64,000 nt of DNA, taken from contig CAYGZM010000001.1 in NCBI GenBank assembly GCA_964354365.1, positions 1-64,000 on the forward strand, read 5' to 3'. Shown one piece after another: positions 25,360-33,888 of the stretch. Numbering within the stretch: the stretch's first letter is position 1; every line of letters starts with the position of its first letter. The stretch is from CAYGZM01 sp964354365 (lineage in GTDB: Bacteria > Planctomycetota > Phycisphaerae > Sedimentisphaerales > Anaerobacaceae). A program made the translations under genes and the position numbers. The notes under the pieces are model-generated. The model worked only from the letters and a program-made list of their open reading frames with translations. It was not told the origin of the DNA and ran no database searches.

Positions 25360-28300
25360 TTACTCGCGGTCAATTATTACAACCGTCTGGTTTGTCTGCG
25401 GCGCGCCTGCGGGGAAGACGAGCTTGCGACCCTCAGCAGGGCTTGCCCGCCCAATCACCGGCGGGCTTGCCTCCACGTAGTATTCTATGTCGCGCCGCTG
25501 GATTTCCTCGGCGGGAATCGCGACCGAATAGACTCCGCGGGCGATGTGGGTAAGCGCAATCCTGCTGAAATCGCCGGCGCCTATCGGCCGCCAGTGCAAC
25601 GCCGCATCCTTGTGTTCGCCTTCGGGCAAAATGATCACTTTTAGTATCAGGTCTTCGCCTGGCGCCAAACTGGTGCGGACGGTGGGTACAAAGAGCCGGG
25701 CCGGGCCCTCATATCGTTTTGAAGGCATCGCGTCATCGGGCAGAGGCTCGCCCAAAATCCTGGCCAGTTCTTCGCCCGGCTGGGTGAGCAGCGCGGGCAT
25801 TACATGCTGCTGCCAGTTGGTCACATTGCCCATCGCGCCGGGCGTGCTGACGGTCGCCAGCAAATACTTGTGCGCCTCGGCGATGTCGGCGACCAGCTCT
25901 TTCCTGATCGGCAGGGCGATCTCTTTTGCTAATCGTTTCTGCGTATCAGGGTCTTTCTCATCCTTGACTCTTTTCATTGCTGCGTCAAAGCGCGCCCAGG
26001 TGCAGCTTACTCTGCCTACGGCCCGCAAATAGCGGAAGTTGTTCAGCCAGTAATCAAACCGTTCGAGATTGGCGGGGCCGCTGACGAGCGGGCGCAGTTT
26101 GGCCAGATCATCGACAAATGCGTATTCCCCGGCGGCCTGCTCCCACGGTCTTGCATCCGGCTTGACTCCGCCGGGGCCGCCGATCCAGGTGGAAGGCCGA
26201 GGCAGTTTTGTGTTTCCCTGCCCTTCGGATGTGGCTGATGGTCCGCCATCCAGGCTTATGAACAACTTGGCGATAGGCTCCGCCGCTTGTGGGCCGAACT
26301 GCGCATTCGCCCAGTCGGCGTAGAAATCACCGACGGGCAAATCTCGCGGCCTCGTGTCGGAGGGGGAGGCGGGCAGGTCGGCCTGGTAGTCCTGGTACGC
26401 TGGGCCGCCGCAGTTGATCTTCCTTGTCACCCCCTGGCCCTGGATGACGATGCCGGCGATGCACGGAAACTCCACCTGGTGCACAAAATCTATATTCAAG
26501 AAGTCTTTGGTTACCTTCACGTCGTCGAATGTGTAATCCAGCGCCCTGTTCTTGCCGACCCTGGCGAAGATATCGAGATTCTCGATGACATTCCTGCCCT
26601 GGAGCTTGACGCCGAAGACTCGCTTGTCCGCCTCGCCGTAATGCGGCTCGCAGAACTTCAGTGTCACCGTATATGCGCCGTTGGGGACCTTGAGGTGATA
26701 GGCTCTGACATCCCAGATAACCGTCTGGTAAAGCGTATCCTCTTCGGTATCGGCTATCGGGCTGTTGGGGAACGCGGCGACGTTGCCGCCTTCGCGGCCT
26801 TCGGCGAGTTGTGGCACGGCCATTCCCTCGATTGTGCTCGGGGCAGGCTTGGCCGTGTTTTCACGGGCTGGAAGCCCGTGCCACGCCGGGTTCCAGCCGG
26901 TCTGCTCCCAGGCCGCCTGCGCCAGCGCCGAGACGTTGGGACCGAGGATGCGCGTTCGCCAGTGAATCCCCAGCAGGCCGGTGCAGCCGTAGGCCAGCGC
27001 ATCGGCGGCGTCACGCCGCATCCGGCCGGCCCAAAGTTGCGGGATTATCAGGGCGGGGTCGTCCTCAAGCCAGGGAATGGCCCATTGCGCCCGGCCCTTT
27101 ACATTCGCAAAACCAGGCTCCACCGGGGCGAAGCCGACGTTGCGATTGATGCAGCTCATCGGCATTTCTTTCGGCAGGACGTTGTCGAACAGCCCGCGGT
27201 CTTTAGGCGGCCCCAATACCCAGCCGCACGTGGCCAATGTAAAGGGGGCATTGACTTTCTTTGCCGCGGCGATTGCAGCTCGAAAGTCCGCCAGCGTGGC
27301 CTCGATCTGCTCGTCCTTTGGGTTGCCCCAGGTCCAGTCTTCCGGCGTCCAGAACCAATAGTAATCAAGCGGATAGGCCCTGGCGATTCTCTGGAACATA
27401 GCTTCATAGACTTCCTGCACAACAGCCGAATCGGACATGTCCTTCCCTTTGCTCTTGATGTGCTCTTTCACGTCGGTGGGTATGATGAGCGGCGTTTCGG
27501 TGCCCACGCAAGTTTTGACGCCGAGGGCGTGGGCGTATTGGAATGCCTCTTTGAGCACGCCGCCCATCCGGTTGAAAAGCTCGTTGGCATTTTCCTGGGA
27601 AAGCTGCGTCCAGGGATTCATTCCCTGCATATAGTCCGGGCCGAAGTCGTCGCGTTCGAACAATTGGGCGGCGCCGAATGTGTAATCGCCCGTCTTTGCC
27701 GGCTGGTAGCCCCAGGCGCCGGTGACGTTCGCAGCAGTGAAGTGCCTTGACGGATAGCTGAACTTCACGGTCCCGTCGTCATTGAAGTCTCCCGGCATGC
27801 CGATCCAGACGGTCGGCTCCGGCCCTACGCCGCCCTGGGGATAGGTGTGCAGCCCGAAGAAGTTCATCCGCAGCTTGGGGAGCTGCGCGATAATGGCCTT
27901 GTAATCATCGGTATTCCACCAGTCCGGACCCTCGGGAAAGTCGTGGAAGGGCTGAATTCCCCGCATGCTGAACAGCGGCTTGCCTGTTTCGTCGAGGTCC
28001 GGTATTTTCAGCGCGATGCGCTCATCCGGTATTGTGTCGCCGTGCAGGTAAAACCGCACGCCCAGCTTCTCCGCAAATCGATAAGCGCCGTAAAGCGTGC
28101 CGGTAGCATCTCCGCCCACGATCAGCAGCGTTGGTCTGGTTCGGCCCTTGAGGGTCTTGAGCAGGTATTGCTGCGGCTCCAATGAGTTAATGGCGGATAT
28201 CAGCTTAGGGTCTTTGCCGGTCAGCGTTTTGAGGATCGGCTGGTCCTTCCGCCCGACTACAATCAAGCCGGTCGCGGCGGGCAGTTTGCCGTCTGTGCGG

Positions 28301-28506
28301 ACGATAGGCATCAGTTCGCCGGTCCGCAGATACAAGTATCGGCGGACCTCCTTCGCCGCCAGGTGTTCAGCCGATGTTGCATCGGATGGACATAAGATCG
28401 TCATATCGCCGGTTTCTGCAACGCTGGCTGCGGACACGCGGCAACCGATTGAAATCAGCAGCGCAAAAATCACGACAAGAATCGTTATCGCAGTGCACTT
28501 TCTCAT
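25360..28506 (-). CDS. Large exported alpha-glucuronidase-like protein with malectin domain
   Basis: About 1048 residues; the ATG at 28506 is chosen because GGAGGT precedes it at the right distance (the ATG at 28521 would include the Shine-Dalgarno). A signal peptide ends near RVSAAS. Residues about 35-160 resemble the N-terminal domain of GH67-type alpha-glucuronidases (EHLAAKEVRRYLYLRTGE); residues about 170-560 look like a TIM barrel. Around 615-720 a malectin-like carbohydrate-binding domain is visible (YTVTLKFCEPHYGEADKRVF, DYTFDDVKVTKDFLNIDF). A repeat-derived insert lies near residues 541-566. Catalytic residues were not assigned. Likely glycan degradation outside the cytoplasm, upstream of the sulfatase on the same strand. 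Confidence 0.78.
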   Translation of the reverse strand: MRKCTAITILVVIFALLISIGCRVSAASVAETGDMTILCPSDATSAEHLAAKEVRRYLYLRTGELMPIVRTDGKLPAATGLIVVGRKDQPILKTLTGKDPKLISAINSLEPQQYLLKTLKGRTRPTLLIVGGDATGTLYGAYRFAEKLGVRFYLHGDTIPDERIALKIPDLDETGKPLFSMRGIQPFHDFPEGPDWWNTDDYKAIIAQLPKLRMNFFGLHTYPQGGVGPEPTVWIGMPGDFNDDGTVKFSYPSRHFTAANVTGAWGYQPAKTGDYTFGAAQLFERDDFGPDYMQGMNPWTQLSQENANELFNRMGGVLKEAFQYAHALGVKTCVGTETPLIIPTDVKEHIKSKGKDMSDSAVVQEVYEAMFQRIARAYPLDYYWFWTPEDWTWGNPKDEQIEATLADFRAAIAAAKKVNAPFTLATCGWVLGPPKDRGLFDNVLPKEMPMSCINRNVGFAPVEPGFANVKGRAQWAIPWLEDDPALIIPQLWAGRMRRDAADALAYGCTGLLGIHWRTRILGPNVSALAQAAWEQTGWNPAWHGLPARENTAKPAPSTIEGMAVPQLAEGREGGNVAAFPNSPIADTEEDTLYQTVIWDVRAYHLKVPNGAYTVTLKFCEPHYGEADKRVFGVKLQGRNVIENLDIFARVGKNRALDYTFDDVKVTKDFLNIDFVHQVEFPCIAGIVIQGQGVTRKINCGGPAYQDYQADLPASPSDTRPRDLPVGDFYADWANAQFGPQAAEPIAKLFISLDGGPSATSEGQGNTKLPRPSTWIGGPGGVKPDARPWEQAAGEYAFVDDLAKLRPLVSGPANLERFDYWLNNFRYLRAVGRVSCTWARFDAAMKRVKDEKDPDTQKRLAKEIALPIRKELVADIAEAHKYLLATVSTPGAMGNVTNWQQHVMPALLTQPGEELARILGEPLPDDAMPSKRYEGPARLFVPTVRTSLAPGEDLILKVIILPEGEHKDAALHWRPIGAGDFSRIALTHIARGVYSVAIPAEEIQRRDIEYYVEASPPVIGRASPAEGRKLVFPAGAPQTNQTVVIIDRE
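26811..26884 (-). repeat. 74-bp palindrome-ended element inside a coding region
   Basis: Ends are GTGGCACGG and CCGTGCCAC. Read on the minus strand it matches the 98-bp element at 33522-33619 except for a 24-bp internal difference. It encodes GLPARENTAKPAPS...EGMAVP within the glucuronidase-like protein. Confidence 0.8.
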
Positions 28507-28680
28507 TTGACGGACCTCCATATATAGTATCGTTCATTATCCTTGTCGAATAATTCTAAGCGATAAAGGGTGTTGCTGCAATCGGGAAGATTCCTTGCCT
28601 ATTTGACTGATTTCGGTTATCATAAGGCCGTAGATTTTGTGACACTTGACGCTTTGTGTGGTTGTAATGGAACAACAGTA

Positions 28681-29610
28681 GTGGCAGAAAAGACCCTGAC
28701 AATCTATTGCCATTGTGCGTATTATCAGATAGTCCCCGATAGCGTGAAATCGGAAGTGCTCAATGCCATCAAGGCTGCCGGTGCCGAATTAGAGGCCGTG
28801 CCCGACCTCTGCCGGATGTGCGCCAAGCGGGACCCCAGGCTCAAGGATTGGGCAAACGCCGAGTCGCTGAGGATATTCGCCTGTTATCCGCGGGCGGTCA
28901 GGTGGCTGTTCCACGCCGCCGGTGCGCCGCTGCCCCCGGAAGGCGTCGAGTTTGTCAATATGCGGACCGGCCAGGTCGAAGAGATGGTCCGGTCACTGCG
29001 CGAAGCCCGGACGACAGGCGAGGCTGCGAGCCAGACCCGGCTGGAAAAGAAGGGTGATTGGATACCCTGGTTCCCGGTAATCGACTACGACCGTTGCGAG
29101 AACTGCAAGCAGTGCCTGGGTTTCTGCCTGTTTGGCGTGTATGAGCTTTCTGCCGGTGACAAGGTGGAGGTTCGCAATCCCGCCAATTGCAAGACCAACT
29201 GCCCTGCATGCGCAAGGGCGTGCCCAAATAGCGCGATTATCTTTCCCAAGTATGGCGACAGCCCCATTAACGGCGACGAAGTGAAAGAGAGGGGATTTGA
29301 AGATCGAGAAGTCAAAGCAAACCTTACGACCCTTCTGAGCGGCGATGTTTATAATGCTATCCGCAAACGAGGTAAGGGCGGCAAGAGATTCTCCGCCGGG
29401 GCAGACGCTCAGGAAAAAGCCGACCTATCCGGGAAATCATCGAGCTTGAAGGAATTGCAGGAGAAGCTGGCTATCCCGCCGGAGGTCCTTGCGTCTTTGT
29501 CGCCTGCCGAGATGATTGGGATCAGAAAAAGAGCCGCTAAGAAGAGCCCCCGAAATGCACGCCAAAGCCCGAACGGGACCGGCAAAACCGAGAGCGAGGA
29601 CTATGACTAA
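28681..29610 (+). CDS. Two-[4Fe-4S] ferredoxin-type protein with Cys-rich N-domain
   Basis: 309 residues if started at GTG 28681; the start is uncertain and the frame stays open to 28570. The N-terminal part (about 1-110) contains YCHCAYYQIVPD and DLCRMCAKRD, cysteine pairs that loosely recall the entry domain of HdrA-like electron carriers. Residues about 155-205 hold two ferredoxin clusters: CENCKQCLGFCLFGVY and CKTNCPACARACPNSAI. The C-terminal third is basic. It probably passes electrons to the radical SAM enzyme next to it, whose ATG overlaps its last eight bases. First gene of the five-gene polyprenoid cluster. Confidence 0.78.
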   Translation: MAEKTLTIYCHCAYYQIVPDSVKSEVLNAIKAAGAELEAVPDLCRMCAKRDPRLKDWANAESLRIFACYPRAVRWLFHAAGAPLPPEGVEFVNMRTGQVEEMVRSLREARTTGEAASQTRLEKKGDWIPWFPVIDYDRCENCKQCLGFCLFGVYELSAGDKVEVRNPANCKTNCPACARACPNSAIIFPKYGDSPINGDEVKERGFEDREVKANLTTLLSGDVYNAIRKRGKGGKRFSAGADAQEKADLSGKSSSLKELQEKLAIPPEVLASLSPAEMIGIRKRAAKKSPRNARQSPNGTGKTESEDYD

Positions 29611-31201
29611 ACAACGCCTGGAGCCTGCGGTCATTCTTGTCGCAGACAGGACCCTCAGCGCCAATTACAGGATTCTGTTTGAAGGCATTTTCGCCACGAT
29701 GCAGACCACCCAGGTCCCCGAAATAATGATGCGCAAATTCATTGCCCCTGCGGTTGCGACGGATTCGCTCGGCCGGGCCAAGAGCGCGCCTCTCGGTCTG
29801 CGTCGTCTCGAATCGGCGCTCCTCAAGCTCACGGATCTAAGCTGCGAAGATGTAGTCTGCACGACGCCGGAGGCATTGCCCGGCCTGTTGGGGCCGTGGG
29901 TCAAGGTCGTGGCGTTTAGTTCAAGCGACCCTTTGGGCAGGGGGATGAGCAATACCACTACGACGAATTTCTGGAAGGGCGAGCTTTACACGAGCTTCTG
30001 GAGCCGCCGTATGATTGAGCGATTAGCCGGGCCTAAGCGGGAGTATGGCTTCAAGATTGTCGCCGGCGGCGCGGGGGCCTGGCAATGGGCCTGCAACCCA
30101 GAAGAGAGGGCCAGATTGGGCATTGACGCAGTTTTCGATGGGTATTTCGAGTCGTCGGGGCCTGAATTCTTCACGGACTTGGTCAATGGCCGCCAAATAC
30201 CGGGGAATATCTGCGAGAAGGATACCGCGGTCGAGAGAGCTCAGCCCATAACCGGCGCCTCAATGCTGGGCATTATCGAGCTATCCAGGGGCTGCGGTCG
30301 AGGGTGCAGGTTTTGCACAATGGCCGGCAAAAAGATGAAGCATCTGCCGCCGGATACTATCTTGGCAGACCTCCAGACGAATGTCGCCAATGGCGTCACC
30401 TCGGTTGTCAGCGGAAGCGAGGATTTCTTCAGGTACGGTTCGGTCGGGCTGAAGCCCGATTTTGAAAAGCTGCACGGCTTGCTGTCGCAGATGAAGCAGA
30501 TCAAGGGCCTGTCCTTTATGCAGATAGACCACGGCAATGTCACGAGCATAATGCAGCTTACGGACGAGCAGTTGAGGCAAATCAGGGAATTGCTTACCTG
30601 GGAAAAGAAGGCGGATTACCTTTGGGTGAATATGGGAGTCGAAAGTGCAAACGGCCAGCTTGTGGCGGCCAACTGCCCCGGCAAGGTGGCCCCGTTTCGG
30701 CCGGAAGACTGGGAGGATATAGTCCGCGAGGCCGCCGAGAAGATGACAAGGACCGGCTTCTTCTCCGTTGTCAGCATTATTCTCGGATTGCCCGGCGAGA
30801 CCCCGGACGATATCGCCCGCACGCTCAGGCTCGTCAGGGACTTAGGGGCGAAGCGAGCGGTGATTTTCCCGGTCTTCTATGAGCCTTTGTCGCCCGATGA
30901 GCCTGAGGGCGGGCAGAGATTTACTATTCGGCGGATGAGGGCCGACCATTTAGAATTGTACCGGACCTGTTACGAGATAAACTTCAAGGCCGTGCCGCGA
31001 CTGTTCGCCGATAACCAGCGGGCCGGGGGAGTATCCTGGCTCAAAAGAGCCATGATGCAGGTGCTGGGCAGGGGCGAGGTATTCTCCTGGCGGCGAACTT
31101 TCAGCAGAATGCAAAAGCAGTTGGCAGGCGCAGGGCCTGAAAAGACCGATGAGGATCGCAAGTATGCCGGACGATGCTACGATTACAGCGAGGTCTCTTA
31201 G
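29603..31201 (+). CDS. Radical SAM enzyme with degenerate B12-binding-type domain
   Basis: 532 residues from ATG 29603 (MTKQRLEP), overlapping the ferredoxin gene. Residues about 1-200 have the fold pattern of BchE-type enzymes (APLGLRRLESALLKL, VVAFSSSDPLGRG, FKIVAGGAGAW, GIDAVFDGYFE) but no DxHxxG cobalamin motif. The radical SAM core begins with SRGCGRGCRFC, giving Cys231, Cys235 and Cys238 for the [4Fe-4S] cluster. GESANG-like and LGLPGETPDDI segments follow in the barrel (VNMGVESANGQLV; IILGLPGETPDDIARTLRL). It makes a 5'-deoxyadenosyl radical; the substrate is plausibly the cluster's isoprenoid. Followed by an overlapping DUF116 fusion gene. Confidence 0.85.
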   Translation: MTKQRLEPAVILVADRTLSANYRILFEGIFATMQTTQVPEIMMRKFIAPAVATDSLGRAKSAPLGLRRLESALLKLTDLSCEDVVCTTPEALPGLLGPWVKVVAFSSSDPLGRGMSNTTTTNFWKGELYTSFWSRRMIERLAGPKREYGFKIVAGGAGAWQWACNPEERARLGIDAVFDGYFESSGPEFFTDLVNGRQIPGNICEKDTAVERAQPITGASMLGIIELSRGCGRGCRFCTMAGKKMKHLPPDTILADLQTNVANGVTSVVSGSEDFFRYGSVGLKPDFEKLHGLLSQMKQIKGLSFMQIDHGNVTSIMQLTDEQLRQIRELLTWEKKADYLWVNMGVESANGQLVAANCPGKVAPFRPEDWEDIVREAAEKMTRTGFFSVVSIILGLPGETPDDIARTLRLVRDLGAKRAVIFPVFYEPLSPDEPEGGQRFTIRRMRADHLELYRTCYEINFKAVPRLFADNQRAGGVSWLKRAMMQVLGRGEVFSWRRTFSRMQKQLAGAGPEKTDEDRKYAGRCYDYSEVS

Positions 31202-32891
31202 ACCGCCGCAGGACAATATACCGCAGACAAGGCAGCAGCGCGACGGGCTGTTGCAGATTGTCGGCGAATACGTCGAGCAGGAAAAGCCCGTGGGGCCGTT
31301 GTCTATCGAGGAGCTGAGGACGTGCGCAGAGGCGGTTCTCAAGAAGGCCAATCTGAACCGCAAGTATTTGAACTACACCGGCGTTCTTATAAATAACGAG
31401 GTTTGGCGGCGGACAGTGGCTGGAATCCCTTTTGAGAAGCGATTGCTGCTGCTGCCCAAGTGCCTTCGCAGCGTCGAGGAATGTCCGGCTCAGTTCGACG
31501 AGGTCGGCCTGGTGTGCGAGCATTGCGGGCGGTGCATCATCAACGAATTCAAGAGCCAGGCCGAGCGCCTGGGCTATGCCGTGCTGATTGCGGAGGGTTC
31601 GCCCGTTGTGATGTCGCTTATCGAGACTGGAAAAATCGAGGCGGTCGTGGGCGTAAGCTGCCTGTCGGTGTTGGAGCGGGTCTTTCCGTATATGGAGGCT
31701 GGCGCCGTTCCGGGCATCGCAATCCCGCTGCTCCAGGACGGCTGCGCCAATACGAGCGTGGATGTGGATTGGGTCTGGGACGCGATCTATCAAAGTAACG
31801 ACGACCGGACCCGCCGTCTTAATCTCGATGATTTACAGGCCCAGGTGAATAGCTGGTTCACCGAGGGATCCCTGTCGGAGCTGTTGACTGCTGCTGATAG
31901 CCAGACCGAACATCTGGCCTTAAAGTGGATGGCCAAGGTCGGCAAACGCTGGAGGCCGTTCCTCGCTGCCTGCGCTTATCAGGCGCTTGCCCGCCGCGGC
32001 GGGCTGGCCGGCAACAAAGAAGGGTCTCTTCCCCAGGCACTTCGCAGGGCCGCCGTCGCCGTCGAGTGTTTTCACAAGGCCTCCCTTATTCACGACGACA
32101 TTGAGGATGGCGACGACCTGCGGTACGGCGAAAAAGCTCTGCATGCCGAGCATGGAGTGCCCATAGCCCTCAATGTCGGAGACCTGCTTCTTGGCGAGGG
32201 CTACCGTCTCTTGGTGGAGGCTGATGCCTCGGATAATTGCAGGACAAGGATGCTGGCGGCGGCGGTTGAAGGCCATCGCAATCTCTGCCTGGGCCAGGGA
32301 GATGAGCTTTCGTGGATTCGCAGGCCAAGATGCCTGAGTGTCGCCGAGGTCATCGACATATTTCAGAAAAAGACCTCGCCCGCATTTGAGGTCGCCTTGA
32401 AGTTGGGAGCGATACTGGCCGACTGCGGAGACGAGCTCAACGGCGTGCTCGAAGAGTACAGCCGGTCGCTCGGAATTGCGTATCAGATTCGCGACGACAT
32501 TGAGGACTTTCGCTCGATGGACGAATCGAACGCTCTAAACGCAATGCGGCCGTCGCTGATGCTTGCACTGGCCTACGAACGGGCGGGACAGGCCCAGAAG
32601 GAGCTGCTCGAGCGCGTATGGAACAGGTCCGCCGAGCTGCGTCCGGGAGGCAAAGCCGTCGAGGCTGTTTTGGCTGAGCTAAGAGTGGAGCGCCTCGCTT
32701 CGGATTTGATGGAGTCATACAAGGCCCGCGCTATCGGCAGTCTTTATGAGCTTAGGAACTCCGACCTCAAAGGGCTGCTGCGAAGGGTGATAGGCAAGAT
32801 ATTCAATGATTTTGAAGTGATGGGTTGCTGCAATGACCGTAAGGCTGGACATGCTCAGGGCGGCGAATCGAGGCAGGCTCGTTCTGGGTGA
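31164..32891 (+). CDS. DUF116 - polyprenyl synthetase fusion
   Basis: 575 residues from ATG 31164 (GAGG upstream); ATG 31149 is also possible. Both overlap the radical SAM gene. Residues about 55-205 are DUF116: LLLLPKCLRS, CEHCGRC (CxxCxxC), VGVSCLSVLERVF and LLQDGCANTSVD, probably metal- or cluster-binding. Residues about 235-560 are a trans-isoprenyl diphosphate synthase: GKRWRPFLA, first Asp-rich motif DDIED at about 311-315, GDLLLGEGY, and second Asp-rich motif RDDIEDF. It should condense isopentenyl diphosphate units onto an allylic primer; chain length cannot be set. A GC palindrome insert encodes ARRGGLAG near residues 276-283. Confidence 0.87.
   Translation: MPDDATITARSLRPPQDNIPQTRQQRDGLLQIVGEYVEQEKPVGPLSIEELRTCAEAVLKKANLNRKYLNYTGVLINNEVWRRTVAGIPFEKRLLLLPKCLRSVEECPAQFDEVGLVCEHCGRCIINEFKSQAERLGYAVLIAEGSPVVMSLIETGKIEAVVGVSCLSVLERVFPYMEAGAVPGIAIPLLQDGCANTSVDVDWVWDAIYQSNDDRTRRLNLDDLQAQVNSWFTEGSLSELLTAADSQTEHLALKWMAKVGKRWRPFLAACAYQALARRGGLAGNKEGSLPQALRRAAVAVECFHKASLIHDDIEDGDDLRYGEKALHAEHGVPIALNVGDLLLGEGYRLLVEADASDNCRTRMLAAAVEGHRNLCLGQGDELSWIRRPRCLSVAEVIDIFQKKTSPAFEVALKLGAILADCGDELNGVLEEYSRSLGIAYQIRDDIEDFRSMDESNALNAMRPSLMLALAYERAGQAQKELLERVWNRSAELRPGGKAVEAVLAELRVERLASDLMESYKARAIGSLYELRNSDLKGLLRRVIGKIFNDFEVMGCCNDRKAGHAQGGESRQARSG
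31989..32004. repeat. 16-bp GC palindrome, copy a
   Basis: GCCCGCCGCGGCGGGC, a perfect palindrome within the DUF116-polyprenyl synthetase gene. Other copies lie at 33319-33334, 35554-35569, 36055-36070 and, with one mismatch, 44091-44106. Confidence 0.85.
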
Positions 32892-33888
32892 TTCAGCCGC
32901 TCTTGCAGCCGGCTTCATCGCCGGACAGTTTAATGAAGATGGCGGCTTCAAGGGAAGGAGCGGCCAAAGCGACCTGTATTACACGGTTTTCGGTGTCGAA
33001 GCCCTTCTGGCGCTGGGTGTTGAAGTTGACCGCGCGCGGATCGCAATGTACCTGCGACAATTCGGCGATGGTGATTCGCTCGACTTGGTCCACCTTGCGT
33101 GCCTGGCCCGATGCTGGGCTGATGTCTCGGAATCCCAGGGCGTCCACATCGAGGCGCCTCTGCGCGACGGTATCCTGCAACGGCTTGAAGGTTACAGATG
33201 CCCCGATGGCGGCTACAGTAATTCAAGTGGGGCGCAGCGAGGTACCATATACGGCTGCTTTCTTGCTCTGGGTGCATACCAGGATTTGAATTGGGATATG
33301 GACGACGTCACGGCCCTTGCCCGCCGCGGCGGGCTGGCCGATTGCGTAGAATCGCTGCGAACGTCGGACGGGGCCTATTCGAATGACCCGACCATTCGAA
33401 TAGGGGCGACCCCCGCCACCGCAGCGGCCCTGACAATCCTCCACTACTTGAATAAGCCGATCAGCGGTGCTTCCGTCGAATGGCTGCTTTCTCAACTGCA
33501 TCCCAAGGGCGGCTTCGTCCCGTGGCGTGGGCTTCCAGCCCGTGAGATCACGGCCAGACCTGTCCCGAGCGAAGCATGCCCTGAGCCGAGTCGAAAGGTC
33601 GAGGGAATGGCCGTGCCACATGCCGGCAGCTTTGGCATGCCCGATCTGCTCTCCACCGCGACCGCCCTGCACGCGCTGGCGCTGGCAGGGGTTTCACTCG
33701 ACAAAATATCAGAGAGATGCCTCGATTTTCTCGACAGCCTCTGGAGCGCAGAAGGGGCCTTTCGCGGGAGCTGGGCCGACCCAACCCTCGACTGCGAATA
33801 TACCTACTACGGCCTCCTGTCGCTCGGACATCTAAGCATAAATCCATACGCGCAAAACGGCGCCTCGCAACCCGGAACTTGGTTATGA
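32833..33888 (+). CDS. Prenyltransferase/squalene-cyclase-repeat protein
   Basis: 351 residues; the start overlaps the preceding gene by 59 bp and the stop overlaps the cyclase start (ATGA). The fold is an alpha-alpha barrel of squalene cyclase or prenyltransferase beta-subunit repeats, seen as FNEDGGFKG, CPDGGYSNS, TSDGAYSND and HPKGGFVPW followed by PDLLSTATALHALAL. The C-terminus EYTYYGLLSLGHLS is typical of the repeat family. No canonical DxDD cyclase motif in the expected context (a DMDD occurs but not in a recognised position). It may be a partner or accessory domain to the cyclase that follows. It contains the 98-bp repeat insert near residues 231-262. Confidence 0.8.
   Translation: MTVRLDMLRAANRGRLVLGDSAALAAGFIAGQFNEDGGFKGRSGQSDLYYTVFGVEALLALGVEVDRARIAMYLRQFGDGDSLDLVHLACLARCWADVSESQGVHIEAPLRDGILQRLEGYRCPDGGYSNSSGAQRGTIYGCFLALGAYQDLNWDMDDVTALARRGGLADCVESLRTSDGAYSNDPTIRIGATPATAAALTILHYLNKPISGASVEWLLSQLHPKGGFVPWRGLPAREITARPVPSEACPEPSRKVEGMAVPHAGSFGMPDLLSTATALHALALAGVSLDKISERCLDFLDSLWSAEGAFRGSWADPTLDCEYTYYGLLSLGHLSINPYAQNGASQPGTWL
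33319..33334. repeat. 16-bp GC palindrome, copy b
   Basis: Same palindrome as at 31989, inside the prenyltransferase-repeat gene, coding ARRGG in the same frame as copy a. The flanks also match (CTT before, TGGCCG after). Confidence 0.85.
33522..33619 (+). repeat. 98-bp palindrome-ended element inside a coding region
   Basis: Longer copy of the element at 26811-26884. The ends are GTGGCGTGG and CCGTGCCAC. It encodes GLPAREITARPVPS...VEGMAVP between two parts of a barrel repeat, interrupting what looks like a GGF-(x)-PDLLSTATAL unit. Confidence 0.8.

Noticed and set aside
26287..27750. A 487-codon plus-strand open frame opposite the glucuronidase-like gene
   Set aside because: Antisense shadow of a gene with a clear domain pattern.
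29603..31201. HpnP/HpnR-type hopanoid methylase
   Set aside because: Radical SAM core and neighbourhood are compatible, but the cobalamin motif is missing and the sequence does not match well from memory; left as unassigned.
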